Part shown: positions 12,375 through 26,200 of the stretch, in pieces | How the letters are laid out: each line of letters opens with the position of its first letter | Position numbering within the stretch: position 1 is the stretch's first letter | Assembly: GCF_000764305.2 (NCBI RefSeq) | Contig: NW_025934624.1 | Location: 1-64,000 of the forward strand | Source: Hyalella azteca | Lineage: Eukaryota; Arthropoda; Malacostraca; Amphipoda; Hyalellidae | Direction: 5' to 3' | Length of the DNA: 64,000 nucleotides | The notes under the pieces: generated by a model | Told to the model about the DNA's origin: nothing | Database searches by the model: none | What the model saw: only the letters and a program-made list of their open reading frames with translations | Made by a program: the position numbers and the translations under genes

Positions 12375-13730
12375 TCTGACCAAACTGATCTTGCATCGCT
12401 AGGATGATAGGATTTAACCAGGGCGCCGCAAAGTGTTAGCTGCAATCAAGATGGCAATATGGATCACATCTCCACACACAGGCAGCTTTGCACGATAAAA
12501 TATATACCTGCACCATCCTTTAGACAACCAAAAACTCACGGCATTGTATGGTTAGCCTCGATTTCTCTCTTTGCTTTCAGCCCGGAGCTAATCCAGCGAC
12601 AAGTTCAGGAGAGGAGCCATAACATGGCTTTACCATGTCACATTCTTTGACGTTGCGACCTGTTTCCATTCCTAGAAAATTACTGCAAGGACTGGCTCAA
12701 TTTACACTCATTGGGACCGCTTCACTTATAAAACTTTGAGTAATTTGAACGTAGGTTACCGGGTTCTCAAGCCTGTTTAAACCCCAAGCAGGTTTCTATA
12801 CTCTCTTGTAAAATGCGGGCGTGGGCGACACACTGAACACACTTGCTTGAAGCAATCATTATGTACAGCCTGCTAGCCTCTCACGGCCAGACTAAGTTAC
12901 ACAAAATTACAAACATGGATTGCACAAGTCAGTCGCTCTTGAGTTATTAATTATTGTTGGCATTAACGGGACATGACTGGCACCGCTTCAAGAAATGATC
13001 TCATTAAGATACGAGATCCATCTCTCACACAAGCACGAGCCAACAAATGTACAGTTTGTTCAGCTACACCTACACAATAACTTTGGTGGTCTGGACGATA
13101 CTGGAAGCCCTTTTGGAGACGAGCTTAACACATTATGTGTGGGCGCCTGAGAAACAATCGTAGAGCCTTGGAGTTCTTACGTTTTTGCTCTCAATTGCGC
13201 TTCAGGAGCGGAGAAATTAACAAACCGTAAGATAGAAATAACCAATGAAGAAAAATGAAATACTTCAAAAGAGCTCGACCACCAGTACCTCCACCCACTC
13301 TATCAGTCACTCAGTACATTTATAAGCGTATCGGTAACAATGTTAGATCCTTCTATCTAAAGAGCTAACAGAATCGAGTTAAAAGCGACACCACTACACA
13401 ACGTAAGCATAGTTTGCTTCTCGCATCTCGAACCTCTTGCTTCTTATCTCGCAATGCAATATTTTCTGTTGTGTCGCAGGCCGTGATCGTCGTGAACAAA
13501 ATTGTAGATGAAGGCGAACAACGGTCACGGAATCATCCAAGATCTCTTGGCTGCTTAACAAGAGGGCAACGTAGAGGCAAGACAAGATGCGCACATCGTT
13601 AGAAGTTTATAAAGCACAATAGCCTAAAGAAATCAGCCTCGCTTAATGCCAAAAGAGTCCCATTGTGGGAAAACTATAGCCGCATGACGTCAGGGAGAAC
13701 GCCACTGACACTTCGCTAGGGAACATAATG
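12375..13730. other. Region 3' of Nmdar1, no gene recognised
   Basis: It probably contains the Nmdar1 3' untranslated region at its upper end. A ~60-bp stretch at 13281-13342 is the inverse of 15698-15757. No clear poly(A) signal was seen on the minus strand. Confidence 0.45.
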
Positions 13731-14204
13731 CTACGCCACCAAGTCAGGTCGATCAGGACCATAAAGACTCTTGTATGAAGACACAAATCTCTGCGCGTCC
13801 ACCCCAGCAGGAGGTGGAGGAGGCGGTGGCAATCTGTCCTCAAGGGTAGAGACCTGCCGCTGCCGCAGGTCGTTGGCTCTTCTGGAGGAGGGAGGTGCTG
13901 GAGCAGGAGGAACGTCCAGAGGTAAAGACATTGGAGAAGACAAAGGTATGGACATAGGGGGCGCTGGAGGAGGTGGTAGCATGGTAGGTAGTTGCATGGC
14001 CGCTGCTGCGCCGCCCGTTGCCACCGCCGACGCGGCGATGGCCGAAGCTGTCGGAGGAAAAGAGCTCATGCCGCCGCTGTCGGGCCGGCCCGCCGCCCCC
14101 AGGTGGGCCGCCTCCAGACTCAGCGATATTAACGACGGATCGTTCAGGCCGTTGGATTTGATCCTTCGCTGGAGGAGCATGGACGCGCGCTCGTTCTTGC
14201 GCTT
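13731..14204 (-). CDS. Nmdar1: Nmdar1 E16: cytoplasmic tail, last exon
   Basis: The exon has 157 codons plus TAG, from GTGCTGCAG. It begins [15 protein letters not shown], which aligns with the fly KRKTIRASLAMQRQ. It then becomes low-complexity, with an alanine-rich block ([17 protein letters not shown]), a proline block (LPPPPAPP), PPAPAPPSS and a run of seven prolines. The C-terminus is [12 protein letters not shown]. The sequence is much more GC-rich than its surroundings. The last residues do not form a canonical class I PDZ ligand. No AATAAA was found within about 500 bp downstream. Confidence 0.9.
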   Translation of the reverse strand, partial: KRKNERASMLLQRRIKSNGLNDPSLISLSLEAAHLGAAGRPDSGGMSSFPPTASAIAASAVATGGAAAAMQLPTMLPPPPAPPMSIPLSSPMSLPLDVPPAPAPPSSRRANDLRQRQVSTLEDRLPPPPPPPAGVDAQRFVSSYKSLYGPDRPDLVA

Positions 14205-17200
14205 CTGCAGCACGAGAGTGCGAGGGATGCATTAGGGTTGAGCATGTGAGTAGCCCTTAGGATGGCAATAAAAAATTCTTATATAACATAACAAACCATA
14301 TCATAACTATTTGAAATAAAACGCCTGAAAAGTATTAACTTCATAAAACAAAATATATCAAATGATAGCGATACTACAGTGCAGTACAAAAAAAAACATG
14401 AATAGAACCAAAATAACCACTGACCTCTATATAGCCTCTCCACTTGTAGGCAGCTTGTCGAGCCAATTCAAGTCTTCTCTGCTTCTTGATCTGGTGTTTT
14501 TTGTACACAATTTCTATAATAATCAAACCAATTCCTATGCCAACCCCCGCGGCTACGAGGATAAACACCCCAGCCATGTTTTTGAGCCCCAGCGTGGCGG
14601 GCGCCTTGTCGCTCGTATCACAGTCGTCGTTGGGCGAGTGCAAGATCCATTTGTTATCGAGCTCCTCCATGTAGCCGCTCTCATGGAACTCCAAGACACA
14701 TAACGTCACTCGATCCGCCCACGGTGAACCTTTTCTCAAGCCGATGCCGTAGCCTGAACGACCGAAAAGTTCGCCCGCCGTCACCAAATCGCAGTCTTGT
14801 GCTGCCTCGTATTCCAGCCTTGAGCTGTCCCAGATAAATGCCTTCAAGTCCCTGCACAAAAAAAAATGTAACTCAGTACTCACTGCAGTGAGTAACAGAG
14901 AGCGCATTTTCTCGTCGACGAAAACTTGAGGTCACGGACGGACAGACAGACAGACGGACATGGCGAGAACAATAGTGCATTTTTTCCATAAATGAAAAAA
15001 TGCGCTAAAAATAGATCTCCTAGTTTTTGGCCAGTCGGACATCACGTTGTACGCTGAGCTTAGGTTTTACACGGTTCTTCCCGTAATAGATCTGGTCCAA
15101 ATGTCCCCAACCCGGGCACATAAACATAAGAATGATGGGCTCGAAAATAATAATAGTTGTATTTAAAACTGAGTTCGGAGCAACCGTGGGTCGAGTCCAA
15201 AGTAATCGCGACATTTTCATGAGAAGATAATAGAAATAGAAAAAACTTCGTTTATGAGAGAAATATTCTAAAGTTTAAACAATTCAATCTCAAATCAATA
15301 TAATAAATGAATATAAAACTAATCAGATGGCTCATTAGTTTTTAGGCACAGTAGCACTTTGAAGCAGCATATATATCACTCTTATACCGAAAGCATTAAC
15401 CCTGATTATCAAACGAGAAGACCAAACGGGACCCAAAAACAATGTAGCCTCACCCTCTTTTGACAGCCTCAATGGCCTCATCAGCCGTGTCGTAGTTGTT
15501 GCCCTCCATGGTTCTGTACATGTTGCTGAGCTCCACTTGCCTTCTGAAGTACATGTCCACGGAGGAACCCTTGACCGTGGCGTACGTGAAGTTCTCCATG
15601 GGGTTACGTAACTGCACGTGAAAGGGAACGGTCACGGCTAGGGCATACGCTCAGTGATCGGTCCATGTATGTTACCGATACGCTTATGTTATTGTTATTG
15701 TTACCGATACGCTTATAAATGTACTGAGTGACTGATAGAGTGGGTGGAGGTACCGACCAATCGTGCACGAATGTGTAGAAAGTTATCGACGAGAGCAATA
15801 AATCGAGAAAAATAACAGAATTGCGGCTCACGATAAAGCGAACAGTCATTCTTCCGTCATTATTTACATTTTGGAATAATTATACAATTAAAGTATATTA
15901 AATTAAATTGAAATACAATATAATTAAAGTGTATTATATTATAATGTACTATTATTATATTATCCTAATACTATTACTAAAAAACTACTATTATTATATT
16001 CCTAAAAGTAAGACGAGATAAAAAATAAGGGAAGAACTGGATACAAATACGAAGTGGAAATCAATCTGTATGAAATCATACATACGAGTGTCAACATGAG
16101 TGTTGTTATGAAAAAAATATGTCCGATTTGTGTTCTGAAACTTCTTCATTTTTGGAAAACCTGCTCCTGAATTGAAACACACATGACACACTCCAGGACA
16201 CATGACACACTTCAGGACACATGACACACTCCAGGACACATGACACACTCCAGGACACATGACACACTCCAGGACACATGACACCTGTCTCTTATACACA
16301 TCTAGATGTGTATAAGAGACAGTGTTGCTGAGCTCCACTTGCCTTCTGAAGTACATGTCCACGGAGGAACCCTTGACCGTGGCGTACGTGAAGTTCTCCA
16401 TGGGGTTACGTAACTGCGCGCGAAAGGAAACGGTCACGGCCAGAGCATATGCTCAGTGAAATCAGTATGGCATTGTCCAGATAGCAATGAGCAATGAACT
16501 TTTCCTAGTTAAGTGAGTCACCCTGACCCGGTTTTCCCAGGTAAATTGGTTTATCAGTGCTGCGTTTGATCTCTGCTCGTGCTTTGAGTAAGAAAATGTC
16601 ACTATTTGTACATTATGATCGGACCGTCTCACTTTATCCGACCAATCGTGCATGAATGTGCAGAAAGTTATCCACGAGAACCACAAAACGAGAAAAATGC
16701 GGTTCATGATAAACGGAACGGTCGTTCTTCCATCATTATTTACTTTTTGGAATAAGTAATAAAATTAAGGTATATAATTGTCAGTACCTTGCTCGTTTTC
16801 TAAGCGAGATGTAACACGAGATAAAAAAATTATTAAATTTATGTGAAAAAGTGGATAAAATTATTAATGGAAATCAATCTGTAAAAAAACATACATGTGC
16901 AGGTCACCATGCATGTTGTTAGAAATATATATATTCGATTTGTATTCTAAAAAATTCTTCAGTATATAAGCCCCACTCCAGGATACGTGACTCGCTTCAA
17001 GATGCATACATGACCCACTTCAGGACACATGACACACTCCAGGACACATGACACACTTCAGGGCACATGACACACTCCAGGACACATGACACACTCCAGG
17101 ACACATGCCACACTTCAGGATACATGACACACTTCAGGACACATGACACACTTCAGGACACATGACACACTTCAGGACACATGACACACTTCAGGACACA

Positions 17201-20200
17201 TGAAGAGGGGAACGCTCACCTTCCCCAATGCCGCTGTTGAGGAGGACGCCCCAAGCGAACCACACGGCCGAGCTGAGGTTGAGGGCGTCTTCCTCCGCAG
17301 CCTCAGCGCCTGCCAGGCGATACCTGCGACAGGGTCAGGCGTCACGAGAAGAAATAGCGACATAAGATGAAAAAAATGAAAGACAAACGAAAAAAGAAAC
17401 GACAAACGAAGAAAAAGAAAAAGGGTAACGACATACGACAAGAAAAAACGAAAAAAAATAAGATAAAAGATAAAAAATTAAGGACAAACGAGAAAAGGAG
17501 GGACAAACGAAGAAAAAAACGAAAAAGTAACGACATACGGCAAAAAAAAAGGAAAAATGTAACGCTAAATGTTCTCGCTTACTAGTGAGATTTATATCAT
17601 AAAAAATCTACTTGTAGCAATTTTTACACAAAGTCATGTTGCCCGTTTTAAGATTTTCATCTCCCCACAAGGAATTTGTAATTTGTTTGACGACTAGGAA
17701 AAGCAAGTTAATCTCTACGAAGAACAAGCACTATCGTCATCATCTGAAAGAATGAGAAATTGAGAAAAATCGACTTCGCCTGGCAAAAACCAAAAAAATG
17801 AAACAAACGAAACAGTTCAGAGAATTTGTTGCATTAAATAACAAAATAACAACCTCGAAGAAGAAGCAGAAAGTCTTAATGGTAAAGCCTCACCTCCCAA
17901 ACGGACTGAAGCGGTCGAGTAAGTAGAGTACCACGGCAACCACATGCACGGATACCATAACCAGGATCCATAACGTGTTTCTGAACGGTTGTAAGAACGA
18001 CACGAGCGTCGACAATCTTGGTTGCTGTGGGTAGAAAAATAAGATAGTTTCACAGGTTAGATTGAATGAAGTTGTCACGCAGTAATTCATCAATTTTGAT
18101 ATAATGTTCGCCGATGAATAAATGGAGAGGTATTCAAACTTTATTTATAGTAGGTATAGTATCGTCATGCTACACTTATGCAATCGAAACATTTGTTTCA
18201 AAAGTGAGCTTAGTAAGAATCTGCTGCCTAGATGTTTAGTTACCCTACAGTAGAAGTTAAATGACGTCACAACGACATTAGTGGTCTCAAAAACATTTTC
18301 ATGAAAAATATGCTAAAAATTTTAAGCCATTTCCATTGCATTATGTTGTAGGTTAATTTGTTTTTCAAGCCGACAAATGGGGGTAATATTGCTAGTATAA
18401 AAGAGTTAATATTTGAAAAGCAAGTCGCCTATTCACTCATGGATGGTTAGTTCTCAAGGAATGTCACTTGCAGCCACCGTGAACAAAATTTTTCTTGAGG
18501 GTGGACTCTCACTTATGTCTGACGTCTTCAACACATCTTCCTCTCGTGGATGGTCACTTTCAGATAGCTGATCTCCATAGAACTAAAACTCCCCTTTACG
18601 TTGTTTCCATAGAAATAGTTATAGTGGCATCAGTGTTGAATAGGCCAAATTTGGCTGGTCGCCGATTCTCGATATAGCAGAATTCTTACAGGTTCCTGGG
18701 TTTCGAGCCTGCAACTCACTGCTTCAATCTTGCTGTTTTCAACCACCCATCCACCTAGTCGATTCTGACCAGAGCTGTCACATGAAACGGGAATCGAACC
18801 CGCACCTCACTGCACGTACTCTACTGCAACCACTGGATCTAACACGCTAATGATGAGAATAATGATTCCTGGGATCATCATTCCCTGATAATAACACATA
18901 CAACACACCTTTTTCTCTAGGATGGTCACTCCCTGATATTTGAAGGGCTTCGAGAACTCGATGACTTGGTCGCGCTCTGGGTTGATGGTGAGAGGCGCCA
19001 CTATCATGTCAGCGCCGTGTGTCTGGTTTACGAGTTCGCCGATCAAACCCGTCCACTCTTTCTTGGCTGTAATTGCGTCTTAATAAGTCATAATGGATTG
19101 GAATTTCTGTTCTTTTGCTATTCAATTTGGAATTGTTCTTTACTCGAAGCTCACATTTTAACAGTAAAACAGGCTTTGGTCGAGTTGAAACTTCTAACGA
19201 CATGTGGAAATCGCAGTTTTCCTTGAAGCACCGCCAATCTTAATATAACTACAATTAGAAATTAAAATTTCTATAAGTGAACGTATAACAAAATTTTTGA
19301 AGTTTCCTAAAATGAACGTAATTTGATCAACACATTTTGAATAACTCTAAAGCAGCCAAAGCAAAAGTATTTCCAACCCATCAGAATGCACCGCGTACTC
19401 ACTCGAGTTCTCCTTCATGACGAGAGAACCGAATTCCCCGTCAGGGCTGAGCGCGAGCTCGAAGGTGAAGTTAATTTTCTGCGAGAGTTTAATGAGGAGG
19501 TCGATGCAGTAGCCGCTACAGCAAAATAGCTTGTCCACGTCGCCTGTGGTGTTGAACCATGGACAAGGAACGTTGCCATCACCCATGCATTCCGCGGGGC
19601 TGTTGATTGGTTTCGTGATCACGAAGGGTTTCTCGTGGATTGTTAAAACCTGGGAACCGGAAGGTACAACTTAGAGACGATCAATTAGATTCCTTTCGAT
19701 TAACAGGGAAAATATTTTTGGCAACATCCGCTAAACAAACCTCGTATACAAATTACAGGTTACCATTACCGAAGTTCAATTTAGTGACGTATCTGATATT
19801 AAGTGTAGTTAAGGCTAATTGTCCTCGGTCTAACAGTACAAACAAAATGATATTTAAGTCGACCTGTCAGGAAGAACTTCACACAAAATGTGAGTAGGAG
19901 TAAAGTACATGAGCTTGGTAGGTATCATGTTTCTCACCTTGAGCTTGGTAGGTATCACGTATCTCACCTTGAGCTTGGTAGGTATCATGTATCTCACCTT
20001 GAGCTTGGTAGGTATCATGTATCTCACCTTGAGCTTGGTAGGTATCATGTTTCTCACCTTGAGCTTGGTAGGTATCATGTTTCTCACCTTGAGCTTGGTA
20101 GGTATCATGTATCTCACCTTGAGCTTGGTAGGTATCATGTATCTCACCTTGAGCTTGGTAGGTATCATGTAGCCTTGTGGCTTGACAGACGTGTTGCCAG

Positions 20201-23200
20201 GCCAGATGATGGCGCTCACATCTACGTCGAGTGTCATGGATTTCTCGGTCTGTAAATGATACAAATGGAACTTGTCTAGAGAGTCTGGAACTTGCTCAAT
20301 GATAAATAGCGCGTAAAAGGAATGTTTTTCTCGTGTACGTTTTACAAAATGGAGCCTGTTTTTAACATCCATAATCATTAATAGCAGCCTGAGTCTCATC
20401 CTTATTCCATGCGAAGAAGATGAAGAATTTTTTGCGGATAGAAAAGCAAAAAATTAAGAAAAAGTTCCGAATTACGGTAGATTTGACGGAATTTCGCCGC
20501 AAATTTTTTAGTAGGAAATTTTTAGAAGTCGTAGTGGTAGGGAACACCACTGAGACTTCTAAAGATATTATGTGAATTAAAGCTTGGGAAAACTTAAACC
20601 CTGAAGATGGAAAGTCAGCTACTTTTCTGTAAGAAAAACTGAAATGAAATTCACGGAACATAGTTATAGTTTTTTTTAAAGAAGCAAAACAATCCATTTA
20701 TCTTAAACGACACCATAAGATTAAAATGAGCAATTTCTCCCATCATTACTTACTTTTCTGTAGCTAAATACCCACTATACACAATATTATCAATAAGCGT
20801 CAAGAGCTCTTTGGGTGGTGAATATAACAACTCAAGACAAAAAAATCTTCGGTGAAAGACATCATTCAAGCATGTTACCAGAAGCGAATAATATCAACGC
20901 GACAGCATGCAGATCTAGCCTCCCTGGTACGGCCAGCGGGGTAAAATGAGCAATTCAGGGTAAAATGAGCAATTCAGGGTAAAATGAGCAATTCAGGGTA
21001 AAATGAGCAATTCAGGGTAAAATGAGCAAGCATTCAAACAGGCAGGGTATCTCTTCAAACAAGTCAAGCCCTCAACCGATTATAAATAAGCATGCAAATA
21101 ATTCAGATGCATAATTGAGGACAGGCTAATTTATGGCTCCAGCAATAGACAATTCTTTACCAATTTATTTTTTACGACAACTGTACTTCAAGACGCTCCT
21201 ATGCTGGGTTAGCCTCAATAATGACAATAATAATTTGTCCCTTACAAAGAATGAGATTAATATTGTATAAATCCAATGTAATAATCATAATTTCCTGCTA
21301 ACGGCCGAAGTCACCCCGGCGGCCGAAGTCACCCCAGTTGACGGCATGTGATACTCCACCTATACATCAATACCAACATGTCGACCAATCCTCATTGAAA
21401 AAAAATAAGCTTTGGAGTTTCGTAATTTTACCATTTGTTGTAGTATTACTCTTCATGAATGAAGCACTAGGTATTCGATGCTTGAATTGACGCACTCAGA
21501 ATAATAATAATAATTTTTATCGAAGTTCAGGTAACACATAATTGAATATGAGCATGATGCCGCTAGAAATGTTAAAGAAATTAGTATAGGTTGGCAAAAT
21601 TTTTTCTTAAAGCAGGTCATTGAAGACCAGAGAATTTGTTTTATTTACAATATTCTTATTAGTTTTTCAATATACCGATAACTATTTTTTGTTTGCACTG
21701 GTAAGCTGAAAATCAGGATACAGATGGACATTTTTAATTCGTTAACAACGTTTCGAATGTATCAATTATTCAATATTATTCATTATTTTTAGAGCTTAGT
21801 CATTTATTGTTAACATTATTGCAACTCAGGTACATCATTGACACGATGATTTAGTTAAATAGAGTTATTTTGAACAAGATAATGCCAAAACCTTCAAGAT
21901 AAGAACTATATCAATGTAGTCAATCTACGCAATCACATCACCGGGCGTTCCTGCAACTCTTTCGCTTCCTCAGAGTATAAAGTTTCTGAGAATTTGAGGT
22001 CGTTATTTTCTGAGAGTATAATGGTAATGGATAAAAAAATACCAAAATTTATGGCCGTATGCCGCTGCAGGGACTTTGTCCAATGTCCAGGCGAGTCGTC
22101 CAAGTCTCTTGTACTCGACGTCCATCGACGCCAGACACCGTGCAGCGTAAATCGCTTCAATTAAAATTTAAAAAATTTAATCTCGTATTGTTTTCATTCC
22201 CTGTTTCAATAAAACGTCAATTAATTGAATTAAATATTGTTGTTATTATTAAATTTTTTGAGCTATGAACAAGTAGATGATCATTAATAAACTTCTGGTT
22301 TTGAGAAAAGTGGCCACAAAAGTTTACGATGCATGGAGACATTTTTTTTCGCTTGTCTTGAATGGAATTTGATTGGAGCTTTAAAGAATAAATATACTCG
22401 AGAAATGATTTACGAGTGGATCTCTGAATTATAAAACTTGTTTGTTTGCATGACTTTTAAGGGCATCCAACGATATCGTACATACGTATGTCGCTGAATA
22501 ACCTTAATTACTTTCACTTAATTACACTCTTCGTAACAATTGTCAATCAAGAAAAACACGAAGAACATCACTCGTTAATTAGCTAGCACGCGGTTTATTA
22601 AATATTCATTAATATCTCATTTTCTTACTGAATTAACTTTTTTATATATTAAGGTACAAATTCGAGTGGCATGTAATTAATTGGAACGGTTTATGAGAGG
22701 CAAAGTATTTTTGATCAACGGGGCTGCAACTGTATAGCGGTAAGACACAGGCTCTTGAAACTCGACCTCGGGTGTGACTTCAAATGGAAACAAGTCTCAT
22801 TTCCTCTCATTGGACAGGGCAATTCCTAGACTGGTGTTAGTTAAGCGTTATTACAATATAATATTTATAACGACATATATATTTTATGATATATATTATA
22901 ATAACAATTTCCCGCATGTGGAGTTAAGACGAAAATTCACAAAAGTTAGTCGGTCAAATTTGTTTTGGTTCAGTTAGTCAGACAGATCAACGGGCATTTA
23001 ATGTAAGTTAGCTGAAAAGAAACGCTGGTCAGGCAAATATATCGTTATCTGCAAGCCATGCATGGCCAGCGAAGATGCGTCTAAGTCTTCAACAAAAGGC
23101 AAGACAAGCCCTCAGCGTTAGAGGGTCGTTATTACCTCGGCGCCCTCGCCTTCCTTGGTCGGATCACGGCTGCGGCTGCGCCATCTCTCACTGCCAGGCT

Positions 23201-26200
23201 ATTAGGAACAGGAGATACATCTTCCTTACTCATCTTTCTTAATCATGTTCATTACTCGTGTTTCTTAATCATGTTCATTACTCGTGTCTCTTACTCATGT
23301 TCTTACTCATGTTTCTTAATCATGTTCATTACTCGTATTTCTTACTCATCATTCTTATTCATATTTCTTAATCATGTTCATTACTCGTGTTTCTTACTCA
23401 TCATTCTTACTCATGTTCATTGCTCATGTTTCTTACTCCTGTTCTTACTCGTGTTTCTTGCGCATGTTCTTACTAATATTCTTACTCGAGTTTCTTACTC
23501 GTGTTTCTTACTAATATTCATTAAACACGAAACGGTAGTCAAATCATCATGATGGTACCACAAAAAAGGAAATGGATATGATGTAATCGAGATTTTTGAC
23601 GAATTCTCTTATTTAAAAAAAAAACATTTTCTGGAGTTTTGGTCCACCATGAGAAGAACTCAAAATATTTTCATGAAGGATAACGCTAGCGACTGAAGGT
23701 TACCAGAAAATAACTGCACTTCTGGTCTTAGTAGATAGTAGAGCGGTCAGTGTATACTCAGAAAAATGTATGCCTCATAATGTCCAAATAGCCACACACT
23801 TTATCACTCACAACAATAGCAGAGAGCGGACCAAGCACTGAGCCGGTTCAAACTGTGCAATGAAAAAAATTCTAGAAACTCAATATAAACATAAATAATG
23901 CCCAAATTTTATATAACCATGTCCCACTCAAAGGCAAAGAGTGTAATATTATTTGACAAAGTACCCTTCATTCCCCTGAGTGTACCGTCCAATTATTAGA
24001 AACTTTATGCGCCGACTTTAGCCAAGAAGCTCATTAAATGACTGAACTATGGCCAGCCTTCAATCTCAGTTAATCAGTTGTGCAATAATGCTAAGTCAGC
24101 TTATCAGTTATCATATCTTGCAGTTATCGATTAAGAGCGAAATTTTTCTACATGTCTTTCGACGAAGTTTACGATCAGTTAATTTTTATGATGCCTCAAT
24201 GATTCATAATTGGTTTAATTTTAGGTCACTGCATTTATGAATCGATGAAATTTAATGCAGTGTAGCAGTTTTTATCGCAATAATAAATAAATTAAAAGTT
24301 TTAGGTGGAGTTGGGAAATGAAACTTGGGGCTTATGAAGATGAACCTAAATGTTAATGAATTTAACGTCAATGTCCTTTTTATCGATCATAATTAAAATT
24401 TCTTCCACTGAAACTTATTATGAGTGAAATTAAAATATTCGTGTTCCATGAATTACAAATAACAAATGAACACAGACTAAACAGATCTACACATTTAAAC
24501 ATCAGGGTGAACAATTCTCGCTATACATTGTGCACATAAACACATGAAACGAATAGATCAAATAGTAAAAGAGAAGGAAAAATTTTATTCAGCGCGGAAA
24601 TCTTAATTTTCTTAGCAAGNATCTTTAGGCAATCACTAAGCTTGTACTTTTTTAGGCAATCTTTAGGCAATCACCAAGCTTGTACTTTTTTAGGCAATCT
24701 TTAGGCAATCACTAAGCTTGTGATATTTAGGCAATCTTTAGGCAATCACTAAGCTTGTGATATTTAGGCAATCTTTAGACAATCACCAAGATTGGCTTTC
24801 TTACGAACTTAAACGATAGCCATATAATTAACGTATAGTTTACAACCACCGTATAACAAACGCATATACCGTCATCAATATTGAAGACACATGACAAGGA
24901 CGAGACTACAAAGCGAAGCAAGCAAGACAAACACGATACGAACGATTAGTACAGCGAAGACGATAACATGGATGAATGATAACACAGAGTGGGAGATAAG
25001 GATGATAAAGGGCAACGCGGTAAGGAGAAACTTTGGAGATGAAAAAGTGGGATTTATCACTTATTTATCAAGGTTTTTTACGAGATTTTTACGAGAGGTT
25101 GGAAACACCAACATTGAGAAGCGGTTAGGGACATCAAAGTAAAGGTGAGTAAATGTTCGTCGCGTAGAAAATATTTAGTAGATATTCATACAATCCTCAT
25201 TGAATTATTCGTGTACAGCAAAGTAAATTGATGTCCTTTCTAATAAATACATCATTTCTTATAGTAAAAAATTCATTAGTATCTTATAGGCGCTTTGAAA
25301 CCGCCTGCGTGAAACGAAGCACAATATACAAAGACTACACACAGGTAAGTCCGCCCCTGAAATATTCAGCCTAACGTACTACCCAATATGACAACCTTAC
25401 GCCGCCCCTACCAACATCGACGCAACGTAAGGTCAAAATAGAACGCTAATGCAGATCACCTGCTCTCTAAAAAAATGTGTGTGTCATACTGCCCAAATGG
25501 ACAGTATCCAACACTCTTTGTACTTTCATTAACGCGCCTTTCTCCCAAGCTATACTGGATCTGATTGACCCACAAAAAGCAAAAATAGAATTTGCTATTC
25601 GTACGATGATGTTCTACTTATTTCTTTGCGTGTGAATATTGAAGACATAGAATCGAAAGCGTTTAGAAAGAGTCCGGCCAACACCCCTAACAAAATTTAG
25701 AGTCGCCCCAGCTTCTGGTAATCCAAATCAGAAGCTGCCGCGTCTGTAAATTTTCACTGGGACGTTACTGACACCTTTAATTTATATTGCTAAACATTAC
25801 AGCTAATGGTGCCAAGTCGGAGTTATGGACTGCCCTTAGTTTTGATTTGTCTGTAGTTCTTCAAACAAAAAGAGTGACCGGAACACATAAAATGCATGAT
25901 ATGTTCATGATCTAGCAACCGTGAGCTGCTCATTGCCGTAAGTGACACGCATACTAGTGACTAATATTTATTGCATTTTCCATACCTTCTCATTCAACCT
26001 AATTAGGCTAATAATAAATAATTACCTATCACCTCTTACATTATCTAATGACGCATGCTTATTACCCCGTATACCAACGAAGCACCTTATTACCCCATAT
26101 ACCCACGACGCACCATATTACCCCATATACCCACGACGCACCATATTACCCCATATACCCACGACGCACCATATTACCCCATATACCCACGGCGCACCAT

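Noticed and set aside
13771..14235. Plus-strand glycine-rich 154-residue ORF
   Set aside because: It is antisense to the proline-rich E16; the GC-rich strand bias explains it.
15994..16437. 147-residue ORF through the adapter
   Set aside because: It fuses an E14 fragment, adapter-coded [12 protein letters not shown] and the CACATGACAC array; artefactual.
16180..17202. CRISPR-like array
   Set aside because: The units are contiguous with no spacers, and the genome is eukaryotic. The same reasoning applies to every other array here.
19890..20255. Plus-strand 121-residue ORF ([10 protein letters not shown] repeats)
   Set aside because: Antisense by-product of the E8 array, whose minus strand is explained by the Nmdar1 exon.
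22711..22795. tRNA-like sequence (GGCTGCAACTGTATAGCGGTA and onward)
   Set aside because: It resembles a tRNA head, but the B box is poor and no cloverleaf folds by eye; possibly another SINE scrap, also present near 30.96 kb.
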